Source of the DNA: a virus
Length of the DNA: 30,871 nucleotides
Virus record (IMG/VR): IMGVR_UViG_3300028837_000426
Span: 1 to 30,871 of that record
Reading direction: 5' to 3' (one strand)
Of the stretch, positions 8,032 to 15,438 are shown piece by piece. Within the stretch, counting starts at the first letter, position 1; each line of letters starts with the position of its first letter. A program made the translations under genes and the position numbers. The notes under the pieces are model-generated. The model searched no databases and was not told the origin of the DNA. It saw only the letters and a list, made by a program, of their open reading frames with translations.

Positions 8032-8940
8032 ATGGATGAGAAGAAATTGGCTTCAGCCGTTGCATCTATGATGACTGATCCACTAAAGCGTGATGCTTTG
8101 GCGGAAATGATTGTGGAATTTGTTCAACCAAACCACTTAACAACGGACTTTATTTCAGGTCTGTTGAGTTCCCGCCGTCTAAAACCAGGTGATTCACTTG
8201 TGAAGAAAGTTCGAAAAGGCATCAAGGTACGCACGTTGGTACCTGGCGCTGTGCATCTAGCTAGTGAGATCACAGTTTCAGAACGTATGAACTACATTCT
8301 GGACGGAGCAGACGTCAAAGTTACCTACAACCAGTGGGAACTTGAAAGTGGCGAGATTGGTACGATCCAAGAGATTCGTAGCGAGATGGCCGCAAAGCTC
8401 AATGACTATTACATCAACAAGGTATACACTGCCCTTGGTTCAATTTGGAACGCTTCAAATACCCCAAGTAACTATACTTCTGTTGGTACAGCAATTGATG
8501 CTACGTCACTCGAAACAGCCATTAATCAGATTAACCAGACAACCTCTGGTGCGAAAGCTATTGTTGGTTCACGTGCAGCCGTAACTCCGATTACGAAGTT
8601 TGGTGCATTCTGGACTGATGGTACAAACGTTGGATATGATCCAAATGATATCCAGGCTATTCGCCAGACCGGTTGGATTGGCCGTTATTACGGTGTTCCG
8701 ATTAAGGTCGTTGAACAGTCATATGACAACCCAGAAGACTACAACAAACTAGTACCCGAAGATTATATCCTTGTAATTGGTGAGGGTGTTGGTGAATTTA
8801 TTACTTACGGCGACGTGAAAACGAAGCAGTGGAGTGATATGAATCCTACGCCACCACAATGGATGCTGGAAATTTATCAGCAATTCGGTATGATTATTGA
8901 TAATGCAATGGGCATTTATATGCTCGATAATTTGTCATAA
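8032..8940 (+). CDS. Major capsid protein, HK97 fold
   Basis: A 302-residue protein placed after protease and decoration genes and followed by a terminator hairpin, as expected for the most abundant virion protein. The sequence runs from an N-terminal helical arm (LASAVASMMTD...) through an E-loop-like segment (SLVKKVRKGIKVRTLVPGA) and a long spine helix (EIRSEMAAKLNDYYINKVYT) to a P-domain end with GWIGRYYGVPIKVVEQS and EDYILVIGEG. The short N-terminus suggests no large built-in scaffold domain, which would fit a scaffold supplied by the protease tail. The ribosome site is AAGGAGAT. Confidence 0.85.
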   Translation: MDEKKLASAVASMMTDPLKRDALAEMIVEFVQPNHLTTDFISGLLSSRRLKPGDSLVKKVRKGIKVRTLVPGAVHLASEITVSERMNYILDGADVKVTYNQWELESGEIGTIQEIRSEMAAKLNDYYINKVYTALGSIWNASNTPSNYTSVGTAIDATSLETAINQINQTTSGAKAIVGSRAAVTPITKFGAFWTDGTNVGYDPNDIQAIRQTGWIGRYYGVPIKVVEQSYDNPEDYNKLVPEDYILVIGEGVGEFITYGDVKTKQWSDMNPTPPQWMLEIYQQFGMIIDNAMGIYMLDNLS

Positions 8941-8951
8941 GTTTAGGTTAT

Positions 8952-8975
8952 AGGGGGACGTTAACTCGTCCCCCT
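8952..8975 (+). terminator. Hairpin terminator after the capsid gene
   Basis: A perfect 9-bp GC-rich stem (8952-8960 with 8967-8975) and a six-base loop, followed by TTATTGCCTTATAATT. The T-rich tail is imperfect but the stem is strong. Its place 12 bases after the capsid stop fits partial termination or 3' protection of the capsid message. Confidence 0.75.
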
Positions 8976-9007
8976 TATTGCCTTATAATTAAATAAAGGA
9001 GAGAGAA

Positions 9008-9532
9008 ATGTCTAACACAGATTATGATGTTTTTTCTGCTATGCAGGATGGCGAACCACTGGCAGTATATAAAAAAGGTATTTTGGGAAAGGTTCATGTT
9101 GTTACTCTTAATCCCTTCACGGAGGAAGCGGAAGGGATTATTTTAGAAGGAAATCCAGCTAAAGCTGATGAAATTGAGACACAGATTATTGAACTGTGGA
9201 CAAAGAAAGCACAATTGTTTTTTGAACGTATGAATAAAAAACATATTGCGGCTGGACGATTAAGCTTGGTTCAACGAGCAACATTACCAGTAGCAACACC
9301 ATCACCCAATATTATTTCAGACGAGGAAATTGATAAATTATTAAATTCAAAATTCTTGGCACTGAAGGCACGTTTAGATAAATTTACAGACTCAGCTCCT
9401 GTATTCAGACTTGTAAATAGAGCTAGAGAATTAGAAAAATCAGAAAAGATCATTAAACATATTGAAGAGAGAATTTCACAACTTCAACTAAAGAAGTATG
9501 AAGTACCAAGGATATCAGAAGTCGAGGAATAA
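9008..9532 (+). CDS. Hypothetical head/neck-region protein
   Basis: I do not recognise this 174-residue protein. It has a beta-like start (EPLAVYKKGILGKVHVVTLN), an acidic helix (ADEIETQIIELWTKKAQLFF), a middle linker rich in Pro and Thr, and a long charged C-terminal helix that could form a coiled coil (LEKSEKIIKHIEERISQLQL). It follows the capsid terminator with a strong AAAGGAGAGAG ribosome site and ends three bases before the connector gene. The place suggests a virion or head-completion role. Catalytic motifs, signal peptide and membrane segments are absent. Confidence 0.6.
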   Translation: MSNTDYDVFSAMQDGEPLAVYKKGILGKVHVVTLNPFTEEAEGIILEGNPAKADEIETQIIELWTKKAQLFFERMNKKHIAAGRLSLVQRATLPVATPSPNIISDEEIDKLLNSKFLALKARLDKFTDSAPVFRLVNRARELEKSEKIIKHIEERISQLQLKKYEVPRISEVEE

Positions 9533-9535
9533 CAA

Positions 9536-10030
9536 ATGACAACGACAGTAAATCTTTCATATATGATTCCAAGGCTTAGGCTTCATTTGGGTGATATTGA
9601 TCCCGATAGTTACAGACACTTAGACGAATGGCTTAGACTATCGTTGGTTGTGAGTGTAGAAACATTACAAACGTGGTGGAACTATAAGTATTTGATTGAT
9701 GATAATAACGATGTGTACCGAAACTCTAAAATTAGGTTTTTACACTCACAGCCTCCAGTAATACAGAGGGCTGATATAAAACCAATCATTTTAATGGCAG
9801 CCATTATAATCAAATCGGGAGATTTAGAAAACTTTTCATGGAACGTTGGAGCTTGGCGTGATGCTGAGATTTCATATTCCAATATTGAAGGAAGTCGAAG
9901 AAAAGGTGATATGTTAACAAGAGATTGGGAGGAATTGACTAGTATCCTGAAACCTCCTCAAAAGAGGCTTGCAGAGTCAACTAAAGGACATTTGCCAGGA
10001 TATGTGGGTAATCCATTTGAACACGATTAA
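9536..10030 (+). CDS. Head-tail connector (adaptor) protein
   Basis: A 164-residue protein with the look of a phage head-tail adaptor: an N-terminal helix pair starting YMIPRLRLHLGDIDPDSYRH and LDEWLRLSLVVSVETLQTWW, then KPIILMAAIIIKSGDLE, the helix that packs in adaptors of the gp6/gp15 kind. It would bind beneath the portal and start the neck. The LRLHLGD pattern is common in this family. It is followed by a CGGAGG ribosome site for the embedded glycosyltransferase. Confidence 0.75.
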   Translation: MTTTVNLSYMIPRLRLHLGDIDPDSYRHLDEWLRLSLVVSVETLQTWWNYKYLIDDNNDVYRNSKIRFLHSQPPVIQRADIKPIILMAAIIIKSGDLENFSWNVGAWRDAEISYSNIEGSRRKGDMLTRDWEELTSILKPPQKRLAESTKGHLPGYVGNPFEHD

Positions 10031-10042
10031 CGGAGGTCTAGG

Positions 10043-11206
10043 ATGTCAGAAGGTAAGGTAAGAATACTATGGGTAAGTGATGGTGAAGCACCTACAGGTT
10101 TTTCAAGAGTGGCGCATAATGGAGACTTGTGGGGGTTTGGTAGATTTATTAGTATGATACGGTTTATTCAACCACATGTGATTTTTTTGTTGAATGACCC
10201 TTGGGTTCTACAACAATATTTAGCAAGCATGATTCAAGCAAAGGGAGAGCTACCTGGAATTGAAAATATTCCTGTAGTTACTTACTTTCCCGTTGATGCT
10301 AAAGAACACGATCCTACATGGTTCAGAGATTATGCAGAATTAGTAGATAAGATTTGTGTATATACAAAATGGGGTAAGGATGTAATTTTGGAGACTGGTT
10401 CAATAAATCCAACACTGGTTGATATTTTACCACATGGAGCAAGTTCAAACTTATTCTATAAGATTCCAGATGTTACAGAAGGAAAGAAGGTACTAAAAAC
10501 AGGAAGACAAGTAGCTAGAGAAGCTATCTTTCCTTTGAAGGGAAAGCCAGAATTTCTAAATTCTTTCATTGTGCTTAATGCTAATAGAAATCAACCACGA
10601 AAGAGAATTGATATTACACTAAAAGCCTTCTCAGAATTTGCGAGAGGGAAACCTAAAAATATAAAGCTGTACCTTCACATGGGAGTGAAGGATATGGGGT
10701 GGGATATTGTACGTCTTGCACAGAGATATGGCTTCGATGAGAGACTAGCAATTAGTTCTTCTAATCCGAGTCTACCCCACGTTCCTGATGATAGGCTAAA
10801 TCTAATCTACAACGCTTGTGATGTTGGTTTACAAACAAGCATGGGAGAAGGTTGGGGCTTGACATCGTGGGAACACGCGGCTACAGGAGCACCTCAGATT
10901 GTACCTGACCATTCAGTACTGCCCGAAATTTGGGGTGATGCAGCAATGTATATACCTACAATTGCTGACCATGTTTACGAGGGCACTCATACTGTTGGCA
11001 GGGTTCCAAGTACAGATGGCTTAGTTGAAAAACTAGAAGAGGCATATCAAGATTGGAAAACCGGCGGCGAGATGTTAAAGGGTTTGGGTGAAAAAGCTAT
11101 TGCCGTTACTAAGAAACCCAAATATCAATGGAAAAATATCGCCAAGAAGTTAGATAAAATATTCGATGAAGTAAAAGGTACTAATGTCAATACACTGGCC
11201 GGATAA
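10043..11206 (+). CDS. Family 4 glycosyltransferase inside the neck operon
   Basis: A 387-residue GT-B enzyme. The C-terminal nucleotide-sugar half is clear: VLNANRNQPRKRIDITLKAF (177-196) with basic residues for phosphate binding, and GEGWGLTSWEHAATGAPQI (268-286) with the conserved glutamates. The N-terminal acceptor half has PTGFSRVAHN (17-26) and then jumps almost at once to PHVIFLLNDPWV (44-55). Relatives I recall carry roughly 30-45 more residues there, so the acceptor domain may be internally shortened. CGGAGG precedes the ATG, and the gene overlaps the next neck gene by 23 bases, so it is a settled member of the operon rather than a fresh insertion. The acceptor is unknown. Confidence 0.85.
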   Translation: MSEGKVRILWVSDGEAPTGFSRVAHNGDLWGFGRFISMIRFIQPHVIFLLNDPWVLQQYLASMIQAKGELPGIENIPVVTYFPVDAKEHDPTWFRDYAELVDKICVYTKWGKDVILETGSINPTLVDILPHGASSNLFYKIPDVTEGKKVLKTGRQVAREAIFPLKGKPEFLNSFIVLNANRNQPRKRIDITLKAFSEFARGKPKNIKLYLHMGVKDMGWDIVRLAQRYGFDERLAISSSNPSLPHVPDDRLNLIYNACDVGLQTSMGEGWGLTSWEHAATGAPQIVPDHSVLPEIWGDAAMYIPTIADHVYEGTHTVGRVPSTDGLVEKLEEAYQDWKTGGEMLKGLGEKAIAVTKKPKYQWKNIAKKLDKIFDEVKGTNVNTLAG

Positions 11207-11630
11207 CACGACTGATATTATAGACGATATAAGGGATGCCATTGGTAGGAATGTCACCATATACACAACAGTATCTGGTATACCATGTCCTGCTTCAGGT
11301 TGTAGCTTGGACCCTGTTACTAATTTATCGGTAAATCAATTCTGTATCACATGTAGCGGAGATTATTGGATAGATACTGCATCCGGTGTTACAGTCACTG
11401 CACACGTTCGAATGAAAAACGTAGACGTTCCTGTTTGGACTGTAGGCGGATTTATTGTAGACGGTGATGCTCAGATACAAGTGAAGTACACCGTAGCAGC
11501 AGTATCAGCCATAGAAGGTGCAGAATATTACGAGGTTGATGGAAAAGAGTTTATTCAAAAAGACTTATCATTCAGAGGAGTTCCCACTGTAAACAGAATT
11601 GTGGTTACACTGGTAGAAAAGGAAGGTTAA
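11184..11630 (+). CDS. Neck/structural protein with a four-cysteine (zinc-type) motif
   Basis: A 148-residue protein. Cys35, Cys40, Cys54 and Cys57 form two pairs, CPASGC and CITC, followed by SGDYWI, an arrangement typical of a small zinc ribbon. This layout recurs in phage proteins coded between the connector and the tail tube. The second half is beta-rich (VPVWTVGGFIVDGDAQIQVK). It starts inside the glycosyltransferase gene with an AAGG site six bases upstream. Head closure or a neck role is inferred from position; metal binding is inferred from the spacing. Confidence 0.6.
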   Translation: MSIHWPDNTTDIIDDIRDAIGRNVTIYTTVSGIPCPASGCSLDPVTNLSVNQFCITCSGDYWIDTASGVTVTAHVRMKNVDVPVWTVGGFIVDGDAQIQVKYTVAAVSAIEGAEYYEVDGKEFIQKDLSFRGVPTVNRIVVTLVEKEG

Positions 11631-11631
11631 G

Positions 11632-11865
11632 ATGGATTCGGAAATTACTATTGAAGGTTTGGATATGATTGATGTTGTTCGCTTCATCAGTCGTAAGAAA
11701 GATAAATTCATCGCTATTGGACTTGCTGATTTAGAAGAAGTAATGGACAAAGATAGCAATGAATATAAATTTGTGAGGAAACTATTCTTAGATGCTTTCA
11801 ACGATTACACACGATCAATTATGAGAACACTATTTGGTAACGTTGAAGGCTTAACGATGAAATAA
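11632..11865 (+). CDS. Small hypothetical neck-region protein
   Basis: A 77-residue acidic protein with no motif I recognise. The predicted layout is a strand (SEITIEGLDMIDVV), a helix with basic residues, and a C-terminal helix (FVRKLFLDAFNDYTRSIMRT). It begins one base after the previous stop, with GGAAGG just upstream, and its stop overlaps the next start as TAATG. The tight coupling to neck genes suggests a virion or assembly role. Confidence 0.55.
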   Translation: MDSEITIEGLDMIDVVRFISRKKDKFIAIGLADLEEVMDKDSNEYKFVRKLFLDAFNDYTRSIMRTLFGNVEGLTMK

Positions 11866-12662
11866 TGGTAACAAGAGAGTATACACCAACATATATTCCA
11901 TCACTCACACATAAGTCAAGAGAGTGGGCAAGTATATTTCAAATGAGGTCAGAAGAAGCCACTAAACGATTATACCCCATAGCTCTCGGTGAGGTTTTAG
12001 ATGTTATTGTAAGTATCATAGAAGAAGAACTAGAATATGCGATAAATAGTTCAAATGAGTATGATAGATATCAATGGATGTTGGGAGCACTAAAAGATAA
12101 ATTAGCTGTTCCAGAGGCAATAGTATTAGACAGTAATACTGGTAGAATCTATTTACGGGGTGGTTTTGAAAATTTAGGTGGGGATTCTGGTGATTTTTGG
12201 GATGGTGTAGAAGCTGTACGAGCTGATTTGAGAGAGGATTCTGAGAGTACAAAAGTATTATCAGCTGCTCAAAAAGCCGCTTTCTGGGCAAACAAAGTGT
12301 GGCCTAGTGATTACTACTATAGTAGAACAATGGCTGCACGACGTAGATATTGGGGAGATTTAACTCCTTGGTGGATATGGTTAGACTCTGGAAACAGTGA
12401 CTCTACATATGCTTATCCTACAAGTGGTGCAACATATTTTGTTGATAAGGCAGAGGGTCGTGCAAATGAAGTTTTTGAATTAGCGTTAGACGAAATGGCT
12501 AATGAAGCAGAAAATATCGTTTATGAGGCAGTTGATTTGTATATATCGGACCCAGATTCATTTCAACCATTTGATGTTTTAGCATCATTCTGGGAACAAG
12601 GACGACCTTATGAAGTGTATATAACAGAAACAGGTAGAATAGGTACCCGCTTAGGACGTTAG
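11865..12662 (+). CDS. Probable tail-completion/neck protein
   Basis: A 265-residue protein between the connector genes and the tail terminator candidate. It has long helices at the N-terminus (YPIALGEVLDVIVSIIEEEL), an aromatic-rich middle (YWGDLTPWWIWLDSG) and a C-terminal helix (ANEVFELALDEMANEAENIV). Position and size suit a gp10-like or head-closure role in siphoviruses. No enzymatic motif is visible. The start is fixed by the TAATG overlap. Confidence 0.5.
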   Translation: MVTREYTPTYIPSLTHKSREWASIFQMRSEEATKRLYPIALGEVLDVIVSIIEEELEYAINSSNEYDRYQWMLGALKDKLAVPEAIVLDSNTGRIYLRGGFENLGGDSGDFWDGVEAVRADLREDSESTKVLSAAQKAAFWANKVWPSDYYYSRTMAARRRYWGDLTPWWIWLDSGNSDSTYAYPTSGATYFVDKAEGRANEVFELALDEMANEAENIVYEAVDLYISDPDSFQPFDVLASFWEQGRPYEVYITETGRIGTRLGR

Positions 12663-12671
12663 GAGAAATGA

Positions 12672-13124
12672 ATGTTTATTGAAAGACTACAAGACCTAAG
12701 TATATTTCATTGGTTGCAGGATGATATCCTGGTTACTTATACAACGGTTAAGGTGAACGACGGCTTTCCACAAGAAGACTTACAAATTCCTTCAGTCTCG
12801 GTTGAATCACATGATATTCGTCCTAGACAAAAGGAGTTGGGTAATAGAAAAAGTAGACGACAGCGAATGTGGACTATAGAAATAATTGCGTCTAATAAAG
12901 CCCAAAGAGATGAGCTTACGTCTATTGTTTTAGAAGACTTGGAATATGGAATTCCCGTTTATGATTATAATGAGGGTTTTACACCATCCATTTCCCCAAC
13001 GGAATTAGGGCTATTACGTCCTATAGATTGGGAAGTGAGGACGGTAAGGATTTTTCCAGACTTGGTTGAGAAGTTGTACTGGAGAAACACTATAAGATTT
13101 TTTACAGAATATAACGCAATTTAG
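12672..13124 (+). CDS. Probable tail terminator protein
   Basis: A 150-residue protein directly before the tail tube gene, the standard location of the tail terminator that caps the tube and joins it to the neck. It has a beta-strand and helix alternation with SVSVESHDIRPRQKELGNR, where tail terminators have a similar 'ES...R.RELG' segment, then MWTIEIIASNKAQRDELTSI and a C-terminal strand before WRNTIRFFTEYN. The family call rests on position and that pattern. The ribosome site is AGGAGA. Confidence 0.65.
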   Translation: MFIERLQDLSIFHWLQDDILVTYTTVKVNDGFPQEDLQIPSVSVESHDIRPRQKELGNRKSRRQRMWTIEIIASNKAQRDELTSIVLEDLEYGIPVYDYNEGFTPSISPTELGLLRPIDWEVRTVRIFPDLVEKLYWRNTIRFFTEYNAI

Positions 13125-13135
13125 GAGGAAGTTAG

Positions 13136-14326
13136 ATGGCTAGAAGAGTAGCAATACCATCTAAGCACGTCCAATTAAAACTAGTTGGCGAAAGGGATTC
13201 GTTAGTAATTCCAAGAATTCAGCGTTTGTCACTTAATGCAGATAGACCATCAACTGATATTGATGAGTTAGGTAACAGACTACACGCTGGAACTGTGGAA
13301 GATGTTCCTAACGTAACTGCGACATTCCAGGCGATGGATGTTGGTATCAAACTGTTCTCAATTTTGACAGGTACAGATGCCACTTCTTACCCTGCGTCAG
13401 GTGTGAGTATTTCTGAGATTGGTGAGGTAGACCTTATCGCAGCAATCAAAGATTACACAGTGGAAGATTATGTGAAATTTGCTCATGCTCGTAAATGTAC
13501 TGTTCGTGATTTTTCATTCAACTATTCAGTTGATGGAGAATCAACCGAAGAGTATACACTAATTGGTACGCAGAAACGTTGGTTCAAGAATGATGTTGTT
13601 GTTGATAAGTTCATTTCTGGAACAGATTCATTCACACTCAATGAGACACCTGTAGCATTGAAGAATGGAAATGATTGTTTGACAGTAATTATGGATGGTG
13701 TGTATCTCGAAGAGGTTGCATCATCACCAGCAACAGGTGAATATGAAGTAACAGGTACAACCCTGACTACTTTTGACACTCGTACAAGTCAAGTACTAGC
13801 GATTTACCAAGCAACGCCAACAGGAACTAACTGGAGCGATGTAGACGATGACACAATGCCAGCCGCTATCCGTGGTTTAGATGTACCCGTAGTATTACTG
13901 GCAAATGGTATTGACAGAGTACAATCAGTTACGCTGAATGGTACTTTCAATCCTGAAACAGTACGTGAAATGGGTAACCGTGATGTTGTTGGTTATCAGT
14001 TACAAGTTCCTAGTGTGACAGGTACTATCACAGTGCTTGACACCGATACAGAACTTGTTTCTCTGTTCACAACTGGAGAATTGAACCCAGCAGACACAGA
14101 ATTTCAGGCTTCAGAGTATACAGCGTCCGGTATCAGTTTGGACATCAAGATGCAAGACCCTACTGATAAAGTGGACCCGTTTACTATTTTGAAAACTGTA
14201 TATATACCTACGATAATCGTAACAAGTGATGGGTTCACATCAAACGTGAATGCCAACGCACAACAGACATTTGATATTAAATCAGAAGATGGTGACATTC
14301 AAGTTTTCGAAGGCGAACGTTCATAA
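13136..14326 (+). CDS. Major tail tube protein with duplicated tube domain
   Basis: A 396-residue tube subunit, longer than the 150-250 residues typical of single-domain tubes. Two parts align: RIQRLSLNADRPSTDIDELG (27-46) with RVQSVTLNGTFNPETVREMG (261-280), and VPNVTATFQAMD...LFSILTG (57-79) with VPSVTGTITVLD...LVSLFTTG (291-314). Two tube folds in one chain are known from phage T5 pb6, which builds trimeric instead of hexameric rings; the same is inferred here. Between the copies (about 165-230) lies an extra beta domain with VIMDGVYLEEV. AGGAGG lies upstream and a strong hairpin follows, in line with high expression. Confidence 0.8.
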   Translation: MARRVAIPSKHVQLKLVGERDSLVIPRIQRLSLNADRPSTDIDELGNRLHAGTVEDVPNVTATFQAMDVGIKLFSILTGTDATSYPASGVSISEIGEVDLIAAIKDYTVEDYVKFAHARKCTVRDFSFNYSVDGESTEEYTLIGTQKRWFKNDVVVDKFISGTDSFTLNETPVALKNGNDCLTVIMDGVYLEEVASSPATGEYEVTGTTLTTFDTRTSQVLAIYQATPTGTNWSDVDDDTMPAAIRGLDVPVVLLANGIDRVQSVTLNGTFNPETVREMGNRDVVGYQLQVPSVTGTITVLDTDTELVSLFTTGELNPADTEFQASEYTASGISLDIKMQDPTDKVDPFTILKTVYIPTIIVTSDGFTSNVNANAQQTFDIKSEDGDIQVFEGERS

Positions 14327-14357
14327 TTTTCTGAATACATAGCCAAAAGGGATTACA

Positions 14358-14399
14358 AAAGGGGCTACATACAATCATTGATTGGTATGTGGTCCCTTT
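14358..14399 (+). terminator. Long hairpin after the tail tube gene
   Basis: A 15-bp stem (14358-14372 with 14385-14399, two G-T wobbles) is extended by four more pairs past one bulged G and closed by a three-base loop. CCTTAATTATA follows, so the T-tract is weak. It occupies most of the 95-base gap after an abundant virion gene. Partial termination or mRNA 3'-end protection is likely. Confidence 0.7.
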
Positions 14400-14421
14400 C
14401 CTTAATTATAGGAGCGGAGAA

Positions 14422-15156
14422 ATGAAAAATGTAGAAAGAAATGACGTAGATATTACCAAACTTTTTAGGTACAAGACAGAAGTTGAGGTAAAGGATGAAA
14501 TGACCGGTGATAGTGGTAAGTTTTACTTACGTATTATCGGTGATGCTGATTTAAATAGAGCAAGAGTATTTGGTCTACGTAAAGCAGCACAGTTGCGAAA
14601 GGAATTAAAAGACCCAGAATCAGAAATAAGAGAAGCCTATATTACAGAGTTCACAGATGTTGTTTCAAATGAACTATTAATAGAGAGTATTCTTATCATG
14701 AGAACTGGAGAAATGCAACGGGAAATTGTAAATATGACGGATGTTCCTGAACCTAAAGTCCCTAAGAGCACTGCACCACAGGAAAAACAAGAGGCTTTTC
14801 AATTAGAAGTAGATTCTTATGAAGAAAGATATCGTAAAGAATATGGAAAAAATGCTAAAAAAATAGAAAAGAGAGAAAGAAAAGCTTTTGAAGGTATTGA
14901 TGCTACAGAGCTTTATGCACTATATGAAGGAACGGTCATTGATAGAATGTGTACAGAAGAAATGACCACAAGATACTATGAAATGTGTGTTTTCACGGGT
15001 ACATATGGTGATCCTGATTATAAAAAAAGAGCTTTTGCTGATTTTGAAGAGTTTGACAACGCATCATCTCATTTGAAAGATAGATTGATGGAACAATACA
15101 GACACTTAGAACTTGGAATGTCAGAACTAAAAAAATTACCAGAAGCAACGGAATAG
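14422..15156 (+). CDS. Tail assembly chaperone, upstream part (gpG-like)
   Basis: A 244-residue protein between tail tube and tape measure, the fixed position of the tail assembly chaperone. It is helical and highly charged: an N-terminal strand pair (LFRYKTEVEVKDEM), then IGDADLNRARVFGLRKAAQL and a long basic middle. The ATG at 14422 is chosen because AGGAG lies seven bases upstream; a GTG at 14389 in the same frame falls inside the hairpin stem. Near its 3' end it carries a slippery run of seven A, so some ribosomes move to the -1 frame and continue into the next segment. It probably coats the tape measure during tail assembly. Confidence 0.8.
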   Translation: MKNVERNDVDITKLFRYKTEVEVKDEMTGDSGKFYLRIIGDADLNRARVFGLRKAAQLRKELKDPESEIREAYITEFTDVVSNELLIESILIMRTGEMQREIVNMTDVPEPKVPKSTAPQEKQEAFQLEVDSYEERYRKEYGKNAKKIEKRERKAFEGIDATELYALYEGTVIDRMCTEEMTTRYYEMCVFTGTYGDPDYKKRAFADFEEFDNASSHLKDRLMEQYRHLELGMSELKKLPEATE

Positions 15157-15198
15157 CAAGTTTATGGATGGTTTACAAAAATAGCCATCTTCCGTTGC
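15129..15198 (+). promoter_or_regulatory. Programmed -1 ribosomal frameshift signal
   Basis: The in-frame heptamer A AAA AAA (15129-15135) is a classic slippery site. Nine bases later a stem begins: GCAACGGAA (15145-15153) pairs perfectly with TTCCGTTGC (15190-15198), and GATGG (15167-15171) pairs with CCATC (15185-15189) directly stacked under it. The zero-frame stop (15154-15156) lies just past the first arm. The -1 frame is open across the site to 15431. Everything needed for recoding is in place. Confidence 0.85.
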
Positions 15199-15431
15199 AT
15201 GAGGGTTTACCTCCAGTAGATGAATTACCTTGGACAATTAGTTACGTAATGAAGAAAAGAACACAAATTGATTCTTTCAACGAATTACCAAAAGAAAAGC
15301 GCCCACCAGATAGTATATTATGGTATGGGACTCCCGAAGAATTAGATATTTGGTTCGACAAAGTGCTTGATAGAAAGGAAACACCGGGCCAAGAAGTTAT
15401 ATTAGATATTAGAGAAGACGAAATAGGATAA
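15135..15431 (+). CDS. Tail assembly chaperone, frameshift extension (gpT-like)
   Basis: This -1 frame segment adds 98 residues after residue 238 of the upstream chaperone, giving a fusion of 336 residues. An ATG at 15168 could begin an 87-residue protein, but it has no ribosome site and lies within the frameshift stem-loop, so expression by frameshift is far more likely. The extension is acidic and Pro-rich (HEGLPPVDELPWTISYVMKK, then PPDSILWYGTPEELDIWFDK). In lambda, G and G-T products are needed in a fixed ratio, the T part contacting tail tube protein; the same role is inferred from position and arrangement. Confidence 0.75.
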   Translation: MTRSNGIASLWMVYKNSHLPLHEGLPPVDELPWTISYVMKKRTQIDSFNELPKEKRPPDSILWYGTPEELDIWFDKVLDRKETPGQEVILDIREDEIG

Positions 15432-15438
15432 TATACAA

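Noticed and set aside
8961-8989. Promoter-like TTAACT, 17 bases, TATAAT after the capsid gene
   Set aside because: The start of transcription would fall within the ribosome site of the next gene, leaving almost no leader, and the -35 part is the loop of the terminator.
14389-14421. GTG start for the tail chaperone
   Set aside because: It lies inside the terminator-like stem, while the ATG at 14422 has AGGAG at ideal distance.
15168-15431. Independent gene starting at ATG 15168
   Set aside because: No ribosome site is present, the ATG is within the frameshift stem-loop, and the frame is open back to the slippery site.
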